This document shows positions 1 through 7,318 of a DNA stretch of 21,075 nucleotides, piece by piece. This stretch comes from CAXBYZ01 sp963980215. Its GTDB lineage: Bacteria; Patescibacteriota; Microgenomatia; UBA1400; CG1-02-47-37. The stretch covers positions 1 to 21,075 of the forward strand of contig CAXBYZ010000012.1 of the NCBI GenBank assembly GCA_963980215.1. The letters are read 5' to 3'. The translations under genes and the position numbers were made by a program. How positions within the stretch are numbered: the first letter of the stretch is position 1; each line of letters opens with the position of its first letter. A model generated the notes under the pieces. That model had not been told where the DNA came from. It did not search any database and worked only from the letters and a program-made list of their open reading frames with translations.

Positions 1-294
1 ATGGATAAACTAGATAAAAAGCTAACGGGAAACATGGATAAGTTAGACAAGAGATTAAGTAGAGGTCTCTTTGACTTGAAGTTAGAAATTGATAGTCTTG
101 ATGAGAAGATGGATAGAAAATTTGCTGAGTTTACTGATAGAAATTTGAGCATTGTGTCTGAAGTGCTTGGAGAGCTTAAAGATATGAGAGAAGAGAGATT
201 AATTACAACTGATCGTTCTAATGAAAATCGAGAAAGACTGGAAAACCACGAGGAACGTATTGATCAATTAGAGCAAGTGGCGGTTTCACTATGA
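1..294 (+). CDS. Coiled-coil protein, probably N-terminally cut by window edge
   Basis: A 97-residue reading frame is open from base 1. It is rich in Lys, Glu, Asp, Arg and Leu with heptad-like spacing and no membrane segment, as in a long coiled coil. The N-terminus holds two near-copies of an 11-residue unit (MDKLDKKLTGN, then MDKLDKRLSRG). A repeat starting exactly at the window edge suggests that the true protein begins upstream, so the first ATG may be internal. Its TGA stop overlaps the ATG of the PilX-like gene (ATGA at 291-294), which implies translational coupling and membership of the pilus operon. I do not recognise a family; a scaffold or accessory role is only a guess from position. 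Confidence 0.6.
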   Translation: MDKLDKKLTGNMDKLDKRLSRGLFDLKLEIDSLDEKMDRKFAEFTDRNLSIVSEVLGELKDMREERLITTDRSNENRERLENHEERIDQLEQVAVSL

Positions 295-1058
295 GACAAA
301 GCAAAGGCCAAGCAGTTTTAATTATTTTATTAGTAGTAGCAGTAGCTTTGGGTTTTGGGTTATCTATTATTTCCCATTCAGTGACAGATGTAAAGATCTC
401 TAAACAAGAGCAAGAGGCTGCAAGAGCCTTTAATGCAGCTGAGGCGGGAGTGGAAGAGGCCTTAAAAAGCATTACAGTCGGTTCTGGGAGCATAACAGTT
501 GATGATGTTGAAGTGAGTTACTCGGTTGCAGGAGAGACCATTTTGAATACTTTGGTAAAAGAAGGTGAGTCAGCTGAACTAGATTTAGTGGGAGCTGACC
601 CGGGACTGGATACATTGACTGTAAATTGGGTAAATAGTGGGACAAGTTCGGAAGATCCTGGAACTTGCATTGCAACAACAAATCAGGCGCCTGCTTCTTT
701 GCTAATTACTGTGACTGATAACTTGAATCAAGTGAGAAGATATGGAGTTAATTCATGCTCTTTGAGTAGTGAGAATGGAATGACTGATGTAGCTACAAGT
801 GGTGACTCACCTTTTTTAAGAAAGCTTGATATTGGAGTAGACGCTGATGATGTTTTAGTACGAATTCGACCCTTGTATAACCAAGCCAGCATCAAGGTGA
901 CTGGTAACGTGGAGTTGGCAAGTCAAGCTTATCGAATAAACTCGACTGCTCAGGCTCCAACCCTTGAATCTAAAGCTATTGAAGTATCAAGGTCTGAACC
1001 AGCTACACCTTCGGTGTTTGATTACGTCTTGTTTTCAGGCACAAATATAGTAAAGTAG
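291..1058 (+). CDS. PilX-like type IV pilus minor pseudopilin
   Basis: 255 residues. A short basic N-terminus (MRQSKGQ) is followed by a hydrophobic helix at about residues 7-29 and then by RAFNAAEAGVEEAL at 45-58, which matches the N-terminal pattern of PilX-type minor pilins (AAEAG-EEAL after the helix). The rest is a Ser/Thr/Val-rich, probably beta-rich, extracytoplasmic domain with two Cys about 35 residues apart (near residues 122 and 156) that could form a disulphide. The start overlaps the upstream stop by 4 nt, and pilM follows after a 27-nt gap. PilX-like proteins are minor components of the pilus or its initiation complex. The family call rests on the N-terminus only, and the C-terminal domain is not recognised. 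Confidence 0.7.
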   Translation: MRQSKGQAVLIILLVVAVALGFGLSIISHSVTDVKISKQEQEAARAFNAAEAGVEEALKSITVGSGSITVDDVEVSYSVAGETILNTLVKEGESAELDLVGADPGLDTLTVNWVNSGTSSEDPGTCIATTNQAPASLLITVTDNLNQVRRYGVNSCSLSSENGMTDVATSGDSPFLRKLDIGVDADDVLVRIRPLYNQASIKVTGNVELASQAYRINSTAQAPTLESKAIEVSRSEPATPSVFDYVLFSGTNIVK

Positions 1059-1085
1059 TAATAGTTACAAAATAAAAACTGCCCT

Positions 1086-2084
1086 ATGGGATCATTCTTT
1101 GGATTAGATATTGGTTCGTCTTCGGTTAAGGTACTGCAAGTAGAAAAAGTTCAAGATGGTCTGAAAATAAAACACTTTGCTTCGGCTGTAATTGATGCTG
1201 ACGATCATGTTGAAGTGATAAAGAAGACAATAAAAGAGTCCGGGATCAGACCAACTACAGAGGTAAATGTGGCTTTACCTGAGAGCGATGTTTATACCAG
1301 AATTGTGACGACTCCCCTACTATCTTCAACAGAGTTAGCTTCTTCTATTCAGTATGAGGCTGAACAGTATGTTCCGGTTCCCTTAACTGAAGTTGAGTTG
1401 TTCCATCAAGTATTAAGTAAATCTGAAGATGCTGATGTTGATAATCATATGAAGGTTTTGTTGATTGCGGTGACTAAAGAGAGGCTGGGAAAGTTGACCA
1501 ATCTTCTTGATGAAGTTGGTTTAATCCCAAAAAGTTTAGAGACAGAATTATTTTCCTTGATGAGAGTTTTTTCTGACACTTCAAAGACTCAATTACTGGT
1601 TTCATTTGGACACAGAACTACAGATATGTTGATCCTAGACAAAGGTTTGCCGATGTTTTTACACTCGATGCCAATTGGAGCCGTAACCATGACTAACTCA
1701 TTGGTCAATGAGCTTAAGTTGCCAGCAGATCAAGCTGAGCAGTATAAAGTCACCTATGGAATTAGACAAGATTTACTAGAGGGAAAAGTGGCTAGTGTGT
1801 TGTTGCCGTTGGTTGATAAAGTGGTAGAGCAGATTGAAAAATCTTTTGTCTATCTAAAGCAACAGGGGTTGAACAAATTACCAGATCAGATGGTGATGGT
1901 GGGTGGAGGTTCTTTGTTGCCTGGGTTAGGAAGCTACTTGGTAAAGAAAATAAATATTGAAGTCTTGGTAGGAAACCCAACATTGAAATTTATTAAAGAT
2001 GAAAATTTTACAAAGTTTATTACAAAAGAAAATAGTCCAGAGTTAGCAACAGTAACAGGTTTAGCTTTAAAAGAGCTAGTTTAG
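1086..2084 (+). CDS. pilM: Type IV pilus assembly protein PilM (actin-like ATPase)
   Basis: 332 residues, near the usual PilM length (about 350). The N-terminal FGLDIGSSSVKVLQVE (residues 5-20) is the phosphate-1 segment of the actin/FtsA fold. A second conserved glycine stretch, MVMVGGGSLLPGLGSYL near residue 270, is the adenosine-binding segment. PilM is a cytoplasmic actin-like protein that binds nucleotide and the N-terminal tail of PilN, linking the inner-membrane PilN/PilO complex to the pilus motor. pilN begins 1 nt after the stop, the canonical pilM-pilN-pilO order. No SD is visible before the ATG (the upstream bases are AAAACTGCCCT). Confidence 0.92.
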   Translation: MGSFFGLDIGSSSVKVLQVEKVQDGLKIKHFASAVIDADDHVEVIKKTIKESGIRPTTEVNVALPESDVYTRIVTTPLLSSTELASSIQYEAEQYVPVPLTEVELFHQVLSKSEDADVDNHMKVLLIAVTKERLGKLTNLLDEVGLIPKSLETELFSLMRVFSDTSKTQLLVSFGHRTTDMLILDKGLPMFLHSMPIGAVTMTNSLVNELKLPADQAEQYKVTYGIRQDLLEGKVASVLLPLVDKVVEQIEKSFVYLKQQGLNKLPDQMVMVGGGSLLPGLGSYLVKKINIEVLVGNPTLKFIKDENFTKFITKENSPELATVTGLALKELV

Positions 2085-2085
2085 T

Positions 2086-2631
2086 ATGGATATAAGTCTA
2101 TACCCTAAAAAAATTGGAAAGATAAATAAGAAGCAGAAGTTAATTGTTTTGTTAACCAGATCAGCTTTAGTTTGGTTGCTTGTTTTAGGAGTTTTAATGG
2201 TCGGGATATCTTTTTTTAGCCTATCTGTAAACAAAAAAAATTTAAGTCTAGATAGCCAGATTAAACGGTCTAAGACTGCGATCGAGGCTTTGTCTGAAGT
2301 TGAGAGTCAGCAGTTGTATTTAACTAGCAAATTAGACAGTTTTGAAGAATTAGTTAAGTCTCAAGAAGTTCACCATGCTATAACTGAAACTATCTTTGAC
2401 TTAATCCCTGATGGGACGGAAATAAAAGGTTTTAAAGTTGAGACTGAGGGTGAGATTGTTTTATCTGGAAGCGCGCCAAGTTATTTAAAGCTGAGTGAGC
2501 TGCTGGATAGGGTTCGAGACGCAAAAAAATATCGATTAGACATCAAGTCAGCTAAAGTTAACAAGATCTCATTGTCTAGAGACGGGAGCTTGACCTTTGA
2601 TATTAGATTAACCTTAGACTTAAAGAGTTAA
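2086..2631 (+). CDS. pilN: Type IV pilus inner-membrane protein PilN
   Basis: 181 residues. A short cytoplasmic N-terminus begins MDISLYPKK; in the family this tail carries the PilM-binding motif, usually written INLLP, which here is divergent. One transmembrane helix follows at about 25-47, then a coiled-coil stretch to about residue 100 and a C-terminal alpha/beta domain. This is the standard bitopic PilN architecture and length. PilN heterodimerises with PilO in the periplasmic space or its equivalent and aligns the pilus machine. The gene is packed 1 nt after pilM and 4 nt before pilO. Assignment rests on topology and gene order more than on conserved residues. Confidence 0.85.
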   Translation: MDISLYPKKIGKINKKQKLIVLLTRSALVWLLVLGVLMVGISFFSLSVNKKNLSLDSQIKRSKTAIEALSEVESQQLYLTSKLDSFEELVKSQEVHHAITETIFDLIPDGTEIKGFKVETEGEIVLSGSAPSYLKLSELLDRVRDAKKYRLDIKSAKVNKISLSRDGSLTFDIRLTLDLKS

Positions 2632-2635
2632 GTGT

Positions 2636-3430
2636 ATGAATAAAGAAAAATTGGGTTTTAAAATATTTAAAGAGAAAAAGTTAATTGGCCTTTTTGTTGC
2701 TGGCTTAGGGTTGTCTTTTGTTATTTTTGGTCCGTTAGTTTCTAAACTAAAAACAAGAACAGCAACAAATAAAGTCCTTGAATTAGAGCATGGGAAGTTA
2801 ACCACAAAACTAGAGTTTTTAGAAGGAATTGACAGAAATTTGATTGGTGAGAGAGTCCAAAAGATGGAGCAAGTCTTTCCATCAAAAAAGCCAGTGGTGG
2901 CTTTGATGGGGTCTCTATCCAAGTTGTCTGGAGATCATAACCTATCTTTTGGAGGAATTACTTTGAGACCTGGAGTCTTGAGTAGTGAAAAGGATGAAAA
3001 AACAGGCACTAAGAAGAAAGCAAAAAAGACTAGTGAACTTTATGACTTAAAGTTTGGATTTCAAGTAACTGGAACTTTTGAAGATGTGGCTTCATTTATG
3101 AAAGATCTTGAGAAGGTTGCTCCTTTGATGAAGATTGATGAGTTGGGTTTATCAATAAAAACAAATCCATTTTTTGAAGATGAAGCTTTAAGGGTGGTAG
3201 CGGAAATTGATGTTTTAGCTTATTATCAGGCACCACCAGAGTCACTGGGATCGGTAAATAAACCGGTGGAGTTACTCAATAAAAAAGATGAGGCTTTGTT
3301 AAATAAACTGTTTTCTTTTAAACAGTTTGAGGTTGTGGTTCCTGTGGCTCAGACTGGGAAGGTTGATCTGTTTTCGTCTGATCTGTTTCAGGGGCTGACT
3401 CCTCTGGCTGAGCTTGATCTTCAAGAATAA
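2636..3430 (+). CDS. pilO: Type IV pilus inner-membrane protein PilO
   Basis: 264 residues. An N-terminal basic segment precedes one transmembrane helix (about 15-35), a coiled coil (about 36-75) and a soluble alpha/beta domain. This is the bitopic layout of PilO, the partner of PilN. A Lys-rich insert (KKKAKK, near residue 130) sits in the soluble domain. The last 37 residues, after FSF, are encoded on DNA that also codes on the other strand for the tail of the KH-domain protein, which is unusual. PilO is longer than the typical ~200 residues, so the C-terminal extension may be recent. The call rests mainly on gene order after pilM and pilN and on topology. Confidence 0.82.
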   Translation: MNKEKLGFKIFKEKKLIGLFVAGLGLSFVIFGPLVSKLKTRTATNKVLELEHGKLTTKLEFLEGIDRNLIGERVQKMEQVFPSKKPVVALMGSLSKLSGDHNLSFGGITLRPGVLSSEKDEKTGTKKKAKKTSELYDLKFGFQVTGTFEDVASFMKDLEKVAPLMKIDELGLSIKTNPFFEDEALRVVAEIDVLAYYQAPPESLGSVNKPVELLNKKDEALLNKLFSFKQFEVVVPVAQTGKVDLFSSDLFQGLTPLAELDLQE

Positions 3431-3647
3431 CTCGAACCCTTAAGCCTTGCTTGATGGCTTTTACCTTGGCAAGTTCTCTAATTGAGTTGATAATTTTTCC
3501 ACCTTTTCCGATAACTTTCCCCATATCTTCTGGGTCAACATTGATGGTAAGGATGTGAGTTTGAGTTTCGTCAACAGTTTCGTCAACCTGAACTTTATCT
3601 TGGTGGTCGACTATGGTAGCGACTAAATATTTAACTAAATCAAGCAT
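3318..3647 (-). CDS. khpA: KH-domain RNA-binding protein (KhpA-like) with low-complexity tail
   Basis: 109 residues. Residues 1-76 are a KhpA-type protein: a start MLDLVKYLVATIVDH and the KH signature GKVIGKGGKIINSIREL (43-59), with the RNA-binding GxxG loop GKGG at 47-50. KhpA proteins are small single-KH RNA chaperones often encoded next to rpsP, as here (rpsP overlaps its start by 8 nt). Residues 77-109 are an unusual tail of Gln, Pro, Glu, Ser and Thr, probably disordered; typical KhpA proteins end near residue 76-80. This tail is antisense to the 3' end of pilO (3318-3430). The start is fixed by the conserved N-terminus. There is no SD. Confidence 0.88.
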   Translation of the reverse strand: MLDLVKYLVATIVDHQDKVQVDETVDETQTHILTINVDPEDMGKVIGKGGKIINSIRELAKVKAIKQGLRVRVILEDQAQPEESAPETDQTKTDQPSQSEPQEPQPQTV

Positions 3648-3873
3648 ATTTTTTTATTAAGCGTCTAACAGTTTCGGTTGGTTGAGCACCTTTTTCTTGC
3701 CAGTAGCTTAATCTTTTTTTGTCTATTTTAATTGATAATGGTTTAGTGTTTGGATCATAGATACCTAGTTGCTCCAAGTATCGGCCATCGCGCTTACTTC
3801 TAGCTTCGTTGACAATAATTTGATAGCTAGCGTAGCCTCTTTTGCCGGTTCTTCTTAGTTTTATTTTTAACAT
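3640..3873 (-). CDS. rpsP: 30S ribosomal protein S16
   Basis: 77 residues, the normal S16 size. It starts MLKIKLRRTGKRGYASYQIIV, followed by the family pattern of a conserved Arg-rich loop (SKRDGRYLEQLGIYDPN) and WQEKGAQPTETVRRLIKK near the C-terminus. S16 is an early-assembling 30S protein that binds 16S rRNA. It lies between rnc (30-nt gap upstream) and the KH protein (8-nt overlap downstream), within a translation/RNA-processing operon. No SD is seen before the ATG; the upstream bases are A/T only. Confidence 0.97.
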   Translation of the reverse strand: MLKIKLRRTGKRGYASYQIIVNEARSKRDGRYLEQLGIYDPNTKPLSIKIDKKRLSYWQEKGAQPTETVRRLIKKYA

Positions 3874-3903
3874 ATTTTTATTTAATTTAGATTGCTTATG
3901 ATA

Positions 3904-4575
3904 TCAGATAATCTTATCTGTCTCAAGAGCAGCTTTAGCGGCTTCTTGCTGAGCTTCTTGCTTGGATTTTCCTACTCCACTCCCCATAATTTTGTTTTTT
4001 AGAAGAACGTTGACGGTAAAAGTTTTTTCATGGTCAGGGCCAGAAGTTTTGACCAGTTCGTAAGCTGGAGCTAGTTTTAATTTGTGCTGCCAGTGTTCTT
4101 GAAGTTTGCTTTTATAATCAGTTATTTGAATGTTTTTGAGGATGGTTTTTAAGTTTTTTAACAGATGATCTTTAATAAACTTATCTGCATAACTATAGCC
4201 TTTGTCAAGATAAATAGCTCCAACAATTGACTCAAAGCAGTCGGCTAGGATTGAGACATTTTGATTGCCGTTAGAGTTTGCCTCTCCACTTGAGAGAATT
4301 AGCTTACTTCCTAGCTTTAGTTTTTTTGAAGCGGCAGCTAAAGTTTTGGTCTGAACAATGTTGGCTCTTAAGTGAGTTAACTCCCCCTCTTTGATATCTG
4401 GATAGGTTTTAAATAGATAGCTTGAGACTACAAGCTCTAGAACAGCGTCTCCTAAAAACTCTAGCCTTTCATAGGACTCTTTAAAGCTCGTTTTTTCGTT
4501 TAAAGCGGAACGATGAGTGAGAGCTTTGGTGAGAAGGTCTGGATTTTTAAATGTGTAGTTAGCGATTTTTTTCAT
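3904..4575 (-). CDS. rnc: Ribonuclease III
   Basis: 223 residues. The RNase III domain occupies about 1-145 and carries the signature ERLEFLGDAVLELVV (36-50), whose acidic residues coordinate the catalytic Mg ions, plus a second acidic segment (DCFESIVGAIYLD). A double-stranded RNA-binding domain follows at about 150-220, ending GKSKQEAQQEAAKAALE. The enzyme cleaves double-stranded RNA, including rRNA precursors. The start overlaps the nusB stop (ATGA at 4572-4575), so the two are translationally coupled. Length and domain order are typical. Confidence 0.96.
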   Translation of the reverse strand: MKKIANYTFKNPDLLTKALTHRSALNEKTSFKESYERLEFLGDAVLELVVSSYLFKTYPDIKEGELTHLRANIVQTKTLAAASKKLKLGSKLILSSGEANSNGNQNVSILADCFESIVGAIYLDKGYSYADKFIKDHLLKNLKTILKNIQITDYKSKLQEHWQHKLKLAPAYELVKTSGPDHEKTFTVNVLLKNKIMGSGVGKSKQEAQQEAAKAALETDKII

Positions 4576-4922
4576 TTTTTTACTAAAGAGCCTAAGACTC
4601 CATTGACAAATTTTGGGGTTTTTTCAGTACCAAATCGTTTTGATAGTTCAACAGCTTCGTCGATAACTACTTTTTCAGGTATTTCTTTTTTGAATCTTAA
4701 CTCGTGTATGGCTAGTCTTAGTATGGCTAGGTCAACTTTGTTTAGTTTATCAACTGGCCATTCTGGAGCTAGTTTGGTGATAAGGCCGTCAATTTCTTTT
4801 AAGTTGTCTGCAATATCTTTAATGGACGAGGGTTGAGTTTCGTTACCTATAAAACTGGCGGTAAAGAGTTTTCTAAACAACTTAATTCTTTTTAAGTGTC
4901 TTGGGTCAGAGCTGACTTTCAT
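4572..4922 (-). CDS. nusB: Transcription antitermination protein NusB
   Basis: 116 residues, shorter than the usual 130-150. The conserved NusB core is present: RKLFTASF near the N-terminus, then VDKLNKVDLAILRLAIHEL and the C-terminal EKVVIDEAVELSKRFGTEKTPKFVNGVLGSL, which is a strong family signature. NusB with S10 forms the boxA-binding part of the rRNA antitermination complex. The gene starts 7 nt after the rpmF stop and overlaps rnc by 4 nt. The shortness lies at the N-terminus, where the first helix is compact; no better upstream start exists because rpmF is there. Confidence 0.93.
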   Translation of the reverse strand: MKVSSDPRHLKRIKLFRKLFTASFIGNETQPSSIKDIADNLKEIDGLITKLAPEWPVDKLNKVDLAILRLAIHELRFKKEIPEKVVIDEAVELSKRFGTEKTPKFVNGVLGSLVKK

Positions 4923-4929
4923 GTTCTTT

Positions 4930-5082
4930 TTAGTATTGGTTACAGTTTGAACAGACTTGGTGAGGAGCTTTTAACTGACTACAGTGAGGACACTTGGAGA
5001 GATTTGGTTTTTTTAAAGAAATAGCGGCTCGACGCTTACCTTTTCTTCTGGTTGAGTTTTTTCTTTTTGGTAGTGGTGGCAT
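4930..5082 (-). CDS. rpmF: 50S ribosomal protein L32 (short ORF)
   Basis: A 50-residue gene, found by translating the gap between recG and nusB. It begins MPPLPKRKNSTRRKGKRRAA, the characteristic L32 N-terminus (PK-K-S--R---RR). Four Cys in CxxC pairs (C31/C34 and C44/C47) form the zinc ribbon of the Zn-binding L32 type, ending CSNCNQY. L32 is a small 50S protein near the peptidyl transferase region. The ATG lies 2 nt after the recG stop, and nusB starts 7 nt after the TAA, so it sits tightly within the operon. Confidence 0.96.
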   Translation of the reverse strand: MPPLPKRKNSTRRKGKRRAAISLKKPNLSKCPHCSQLKAPHQVCSNCNQY

Positions 5083-5084
5083 AG

Positions 5085-7109
5085 TTAATTTAAAGTAATT
5101 TTACTTATTTTACTCTTAGGTTGAATCTTTTTCAATAGAGAAGGATTATTGTCCATAATGTTTTTGGCAACTAGCTTGGTTTGTTTAATTAAAGAGGTAT
5201 CTGAAAGTGAGGCTATTTTTAGGTTGGTAAAGCCGTGTTGTTTTAGGCCATAGAGATCTCCTGGCCCCCGTAGTTTTAAATCTAGCTCAGCTAGCTTTAA
5301 ACCAGAGTTTAAGGTTTCCATGGCTTTGAGTCTTGAAACAGTTTCTAGCTTTGTACTTTCTGAGAAGATCAGGCAGTATGATTCAAGATGGCTACGACCA
5401 ACGCGGCCTCTTAATTGATGAAGTTGAGCTAGACCAAAACGTTCGGCATCTTCGATGAGGATAATGGTGGCGTTAGGGATATCTATGCCAACTTCGATAA
5501 CAGGAGTAGAGACTAAAATATTGGTTTTGTTTTTTTGGAATTTATTAATTATTGCTTGTTTGTCTTTGTCTTTAATTCTGCCATGGAGTATATCTAGTTT
5601 TTGATTTTTAAAGATGTTCTTTAGTTGTTTAAATTCATCTGTAGCGGCCTTGATATCTTTCAGAGTTTCTGAGTCTGAAGAGTCGATTAAGGGGTAGACG
5701 ATAAAGGCTTGGCTTTGGTGTTTTTTAATTTCTGATTTGATCCAAGTATATGCTTTTGATCTTTTTTGGGGAGGGATAACCCAGGTTTTAATTTTTTTTC
5801 TTCCCAAGGGCATTTCGTCTAGGATGGATAGGTCTAGGTCAGCGTAGGCGGTTAAGCTGACTGTTCTGGGGATTGGGGTGGCTGTCATGGTAAGGGTGTG
5901 GGGGGTAATTGTTTTGGTAGCATTTAGGAAAGCAGATCTTTGTTTGACGCCAAAGCGATGTTGTTCATCGATAACTAGAACCCCGAGATTTTGGTTATTA
6001 ATATCTTTAAATAAAAGGGCGTGAGTGCCCACTAAGAGATCTGCGTTTTTGGTATCTTTTTTGGAACTAGAAGTTACTAAGGCAATTTTTATACCAGTTT
6101 TGGCAAAGATTTCTTTGAGGGATTTATAGTGTTGGTTAGCTAAGATAGTGGTGGGTGCCATGATAATGGAGCTAAAGCCGTTTAGATAACTAGTGTAGAC
6201 AGCTATAGCGGCAACAATGGTTTTTCCGGAACCAACATCCCCTTGAAGGAGACGATTCATGGGTTTTGATTTTTTTAAGTCAGATAAAATTTCCTTGATG
6301 GACCTATCCTGAGCTTTGGTTAGTTTAAAGGGGAGGTCGGAGATGAGTTTATTAATTTTTTCTTGGTCGATTTTTAGTTTATTGCTTAAGTTTTTTTCTT
6401 CCCAAATCTTTTTTTTGTTTAAAGCATTTAGTTGGAGCATGAGCATCTCGTCAAAGCCTAGCCTTTTAATAGCTTGCTCTAGTTTTTTTTGATCAGTGGG
6501 AAAGTGAATTGAGTTTAGAGCAGATTCTAGATCGATGAGATGATTTTGTTTTTTAATCTCACTGGGTAACCAGTCTTTAATTTTTTGGGTTTGGTTTTCT
6601 AAGACAAAATTAATCCTTGATCTAAGCCACTTGCTTGACAGTTTAGCGGTTTCCGGATAAATGGGAACAATCCGACCAGTGTGAAGATTTTTTTGATTAT
6701 TGGTTCCATAGACTTCGTATTGCGGAGAGATAAAGGTTAGTTTTCTGTTAAACCAGCCAACTTTGCCAGAAATAGAGACGATACTCCCCTCTTTGAGGGT
6801 GTTTGGGATGTAGATTTGGTTAAACCAGATAGATTCGATTGAGCCCGAGTCATCTTTGAGAATTGCTTTTTGGATTTTTTTTCTGTTTTTGGTAAAGATG
6901 TTTTGACAAGAGATAATTTCGGCTTTGATAGTAACCACTTGATTAGGTTGAATTGAAGCTATTTTGGTGATTATGGAGAGGTCGTCGTGTCTAGAGGGAT
7001 AGTGGTGAAGAAGATCTTTGACGGTAAAGATGTTTAGCTTTTTTAATCTAGCCACATAGGCTGGGCCAACCATAAGGATTTTACTAACGGAGCTGGTAAG
7101 AGTTAGCAT
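5085..7109 (-). CDS. recG: ATP-dependent DNA helicase RecG
   Basis: 674 residues, the standard RecG length. An N-terminal wedge domain with OB fold (about 1-180) begins with a helix-hairpin-helix-like VGPAYVARLKKLNIFTVKDLLHHYPSRHDD. The superfamily 2 helicase core has Walker A GDVGSGKT (290-297), the DEQH Walker B box (381-384) followed by RFGVKQR, TATPIPRT as motif III, and motif VI in QLRGRVGR. A RecG C-terminal segment follows. RecG remodels stalled replication forks and Holliday junctions. The stop is 2 nt before the rpmF start. Two copies of a palindromic repeat lie just upstream of the ATG, and no clear SD is present. Confidence 0.97.
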   Translation of the reverse strand: MLTLTSSVSKILMVGPAYVARLKKLNIFTVKDLLHHYPSRHDDLSIITKIASIQPNQVVTIKAEIISCQNIFTKNRKKIQKAILKDDSGSIESIWFNQIYIPNTLKEGSIVSISGKVGWFNRKLTFISPQYEVYGTNNQKNLHTGRIVPIYPETAKLSSKWLRSRINFVLENQTQKIKDWLPSEIKKQNHLIDLESALNSIHFPTDQKKLEQAIKRLGFDEMLMLQLNALNKKKIWEEKNLSNKLKIDQEKINKLISDLPFKLTKAQDRSIKEILSDLKKSKPMNRLLQGDVGSGKTIVAAIAVYTSYLNGFSSIIMAPTTILANQHYKSLKEIFAKTGIKIALVTSSSKKDTKNADLLVGTHALLFKDINNQNLGVLVIDEQHRFGVKQRSAFLNATKTITPHTLTMTATPIPRTVSLTAYADLDLSILDEMPLGRKKIKTWVIPPQKRSKAYTWIKSEIKKHQSQAFIVYPLIDSSDSETLKDIKAATDEFKQLKNIFKNQKLDILHGRIKDKDKQAIINKFQKNKTNILVSTPVIEVGIDIPNATIILIEDAERFGLAQLHQLRGRVGRSHLESYCLIFSESTKLETVSRLKAMETLNSGLKLAELDLKLRGPGDLYGLKQHGFTNLKIASLSDTSLIKQTKLVAKNIMDNNPSLLKKIQPKSKISKITLN

Positions 7110-7122
7110 ATTTTATTTTTCA

Positions 7123-7148
7123 AGCCTGCAGGGATGGACCCCGTAGGT
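7123..7148. repeat. Palindromic repeat, copy 1 (26 bp, hairpin-forming)
   Basis: First of two identical 26-bp units in the tyrS/recG gap; the core reads CCTGCAGGG-ATGGA-CCCCGTAGG. The arms pair over 9 positions with one A-C mismatch and one G-T wobble around a 5-nt loop, so the RNA of either strand can form a hairpin. It is much more GC-rich than its surroundings and lies 13 bp before the recG start codon. It looks like a dispersed REP-type element, but that cannot be shown from one window. Confidence 0.8.
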
Positions 7149-7188
7149 GTGTGAAAAGATGATTCTTGAGTTGAGGTGCTGGAAAATC

Positions 7189-7214
7189 AGCCTGCAGGGA
7201 TGGACCCCGTAGGT
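7189..7214. repeat. Palindromic repeat, copy 2 (26 bp, hairpin-forming)
   Basis: Exact second copy of the unit at 7123-7148, 66 bp away start to start with a 40-bp unrelated spacer. On the minus strand the hairpin begins directly after the TAA of the 34-residue ORF (7214-7216), with one shared base. No long T-run follows on either strand, so a standard intrinsic terminator is unlikely, although the hairpin could protect a 3' end or attenuate read-through into recG. Confidence 0.8.
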
Positions 7215-7318
7215 TAGAGGGCATAGAATAAGGGCATTAGAGAGCTTAAAAGCAGGCTGATGCTGGCAATTGCTACGATAACACCAAAGGCTTTTCGTTG
7301 TTTTTTGGTTAATCTCAT
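7214..7318 (-). CDS. Small single-pass membrane protein (34 aa), coupled to tyrS
   Basis: A 34-codon ORF. Its ATG overlaps the tyrS stop as ATGA (7315-7318), the same coupling used elsewhere in this window. The product starts MRLTKKQRKAF, a basic stretch, and continues as one hydrophobic helix (about residues 11-33, VIVAIASISLLLSSLMPL), i.e. a tail-less, N-in single-span peptide. The overlap, the positive-inside N-terminus and the continuous hydrophobic segment support a real gene; function is unknown. Its stop touches a palindromic repeat. Confidence 0.6.
   Translation of the reverse strand: MRLTKKQRKAFGVIVAIASISLLLSSLMPLFYAL

Noticed and set aside
4513..4836. Plus-strand 107-residue ORF over rnc/nusB
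   Set aside because: Antisense to two clear conserved genes, with no recognisable domain.
7123..7214. Minimal CRISPR array (two palindromic 26-bp repeats with one 40-bp spacer)
   Set aside because: Only two repeats and one spacer, no cas genes or leader nearby, and the copies sit exactly at gene boundaries; a dispersed palindromic element explains them better.
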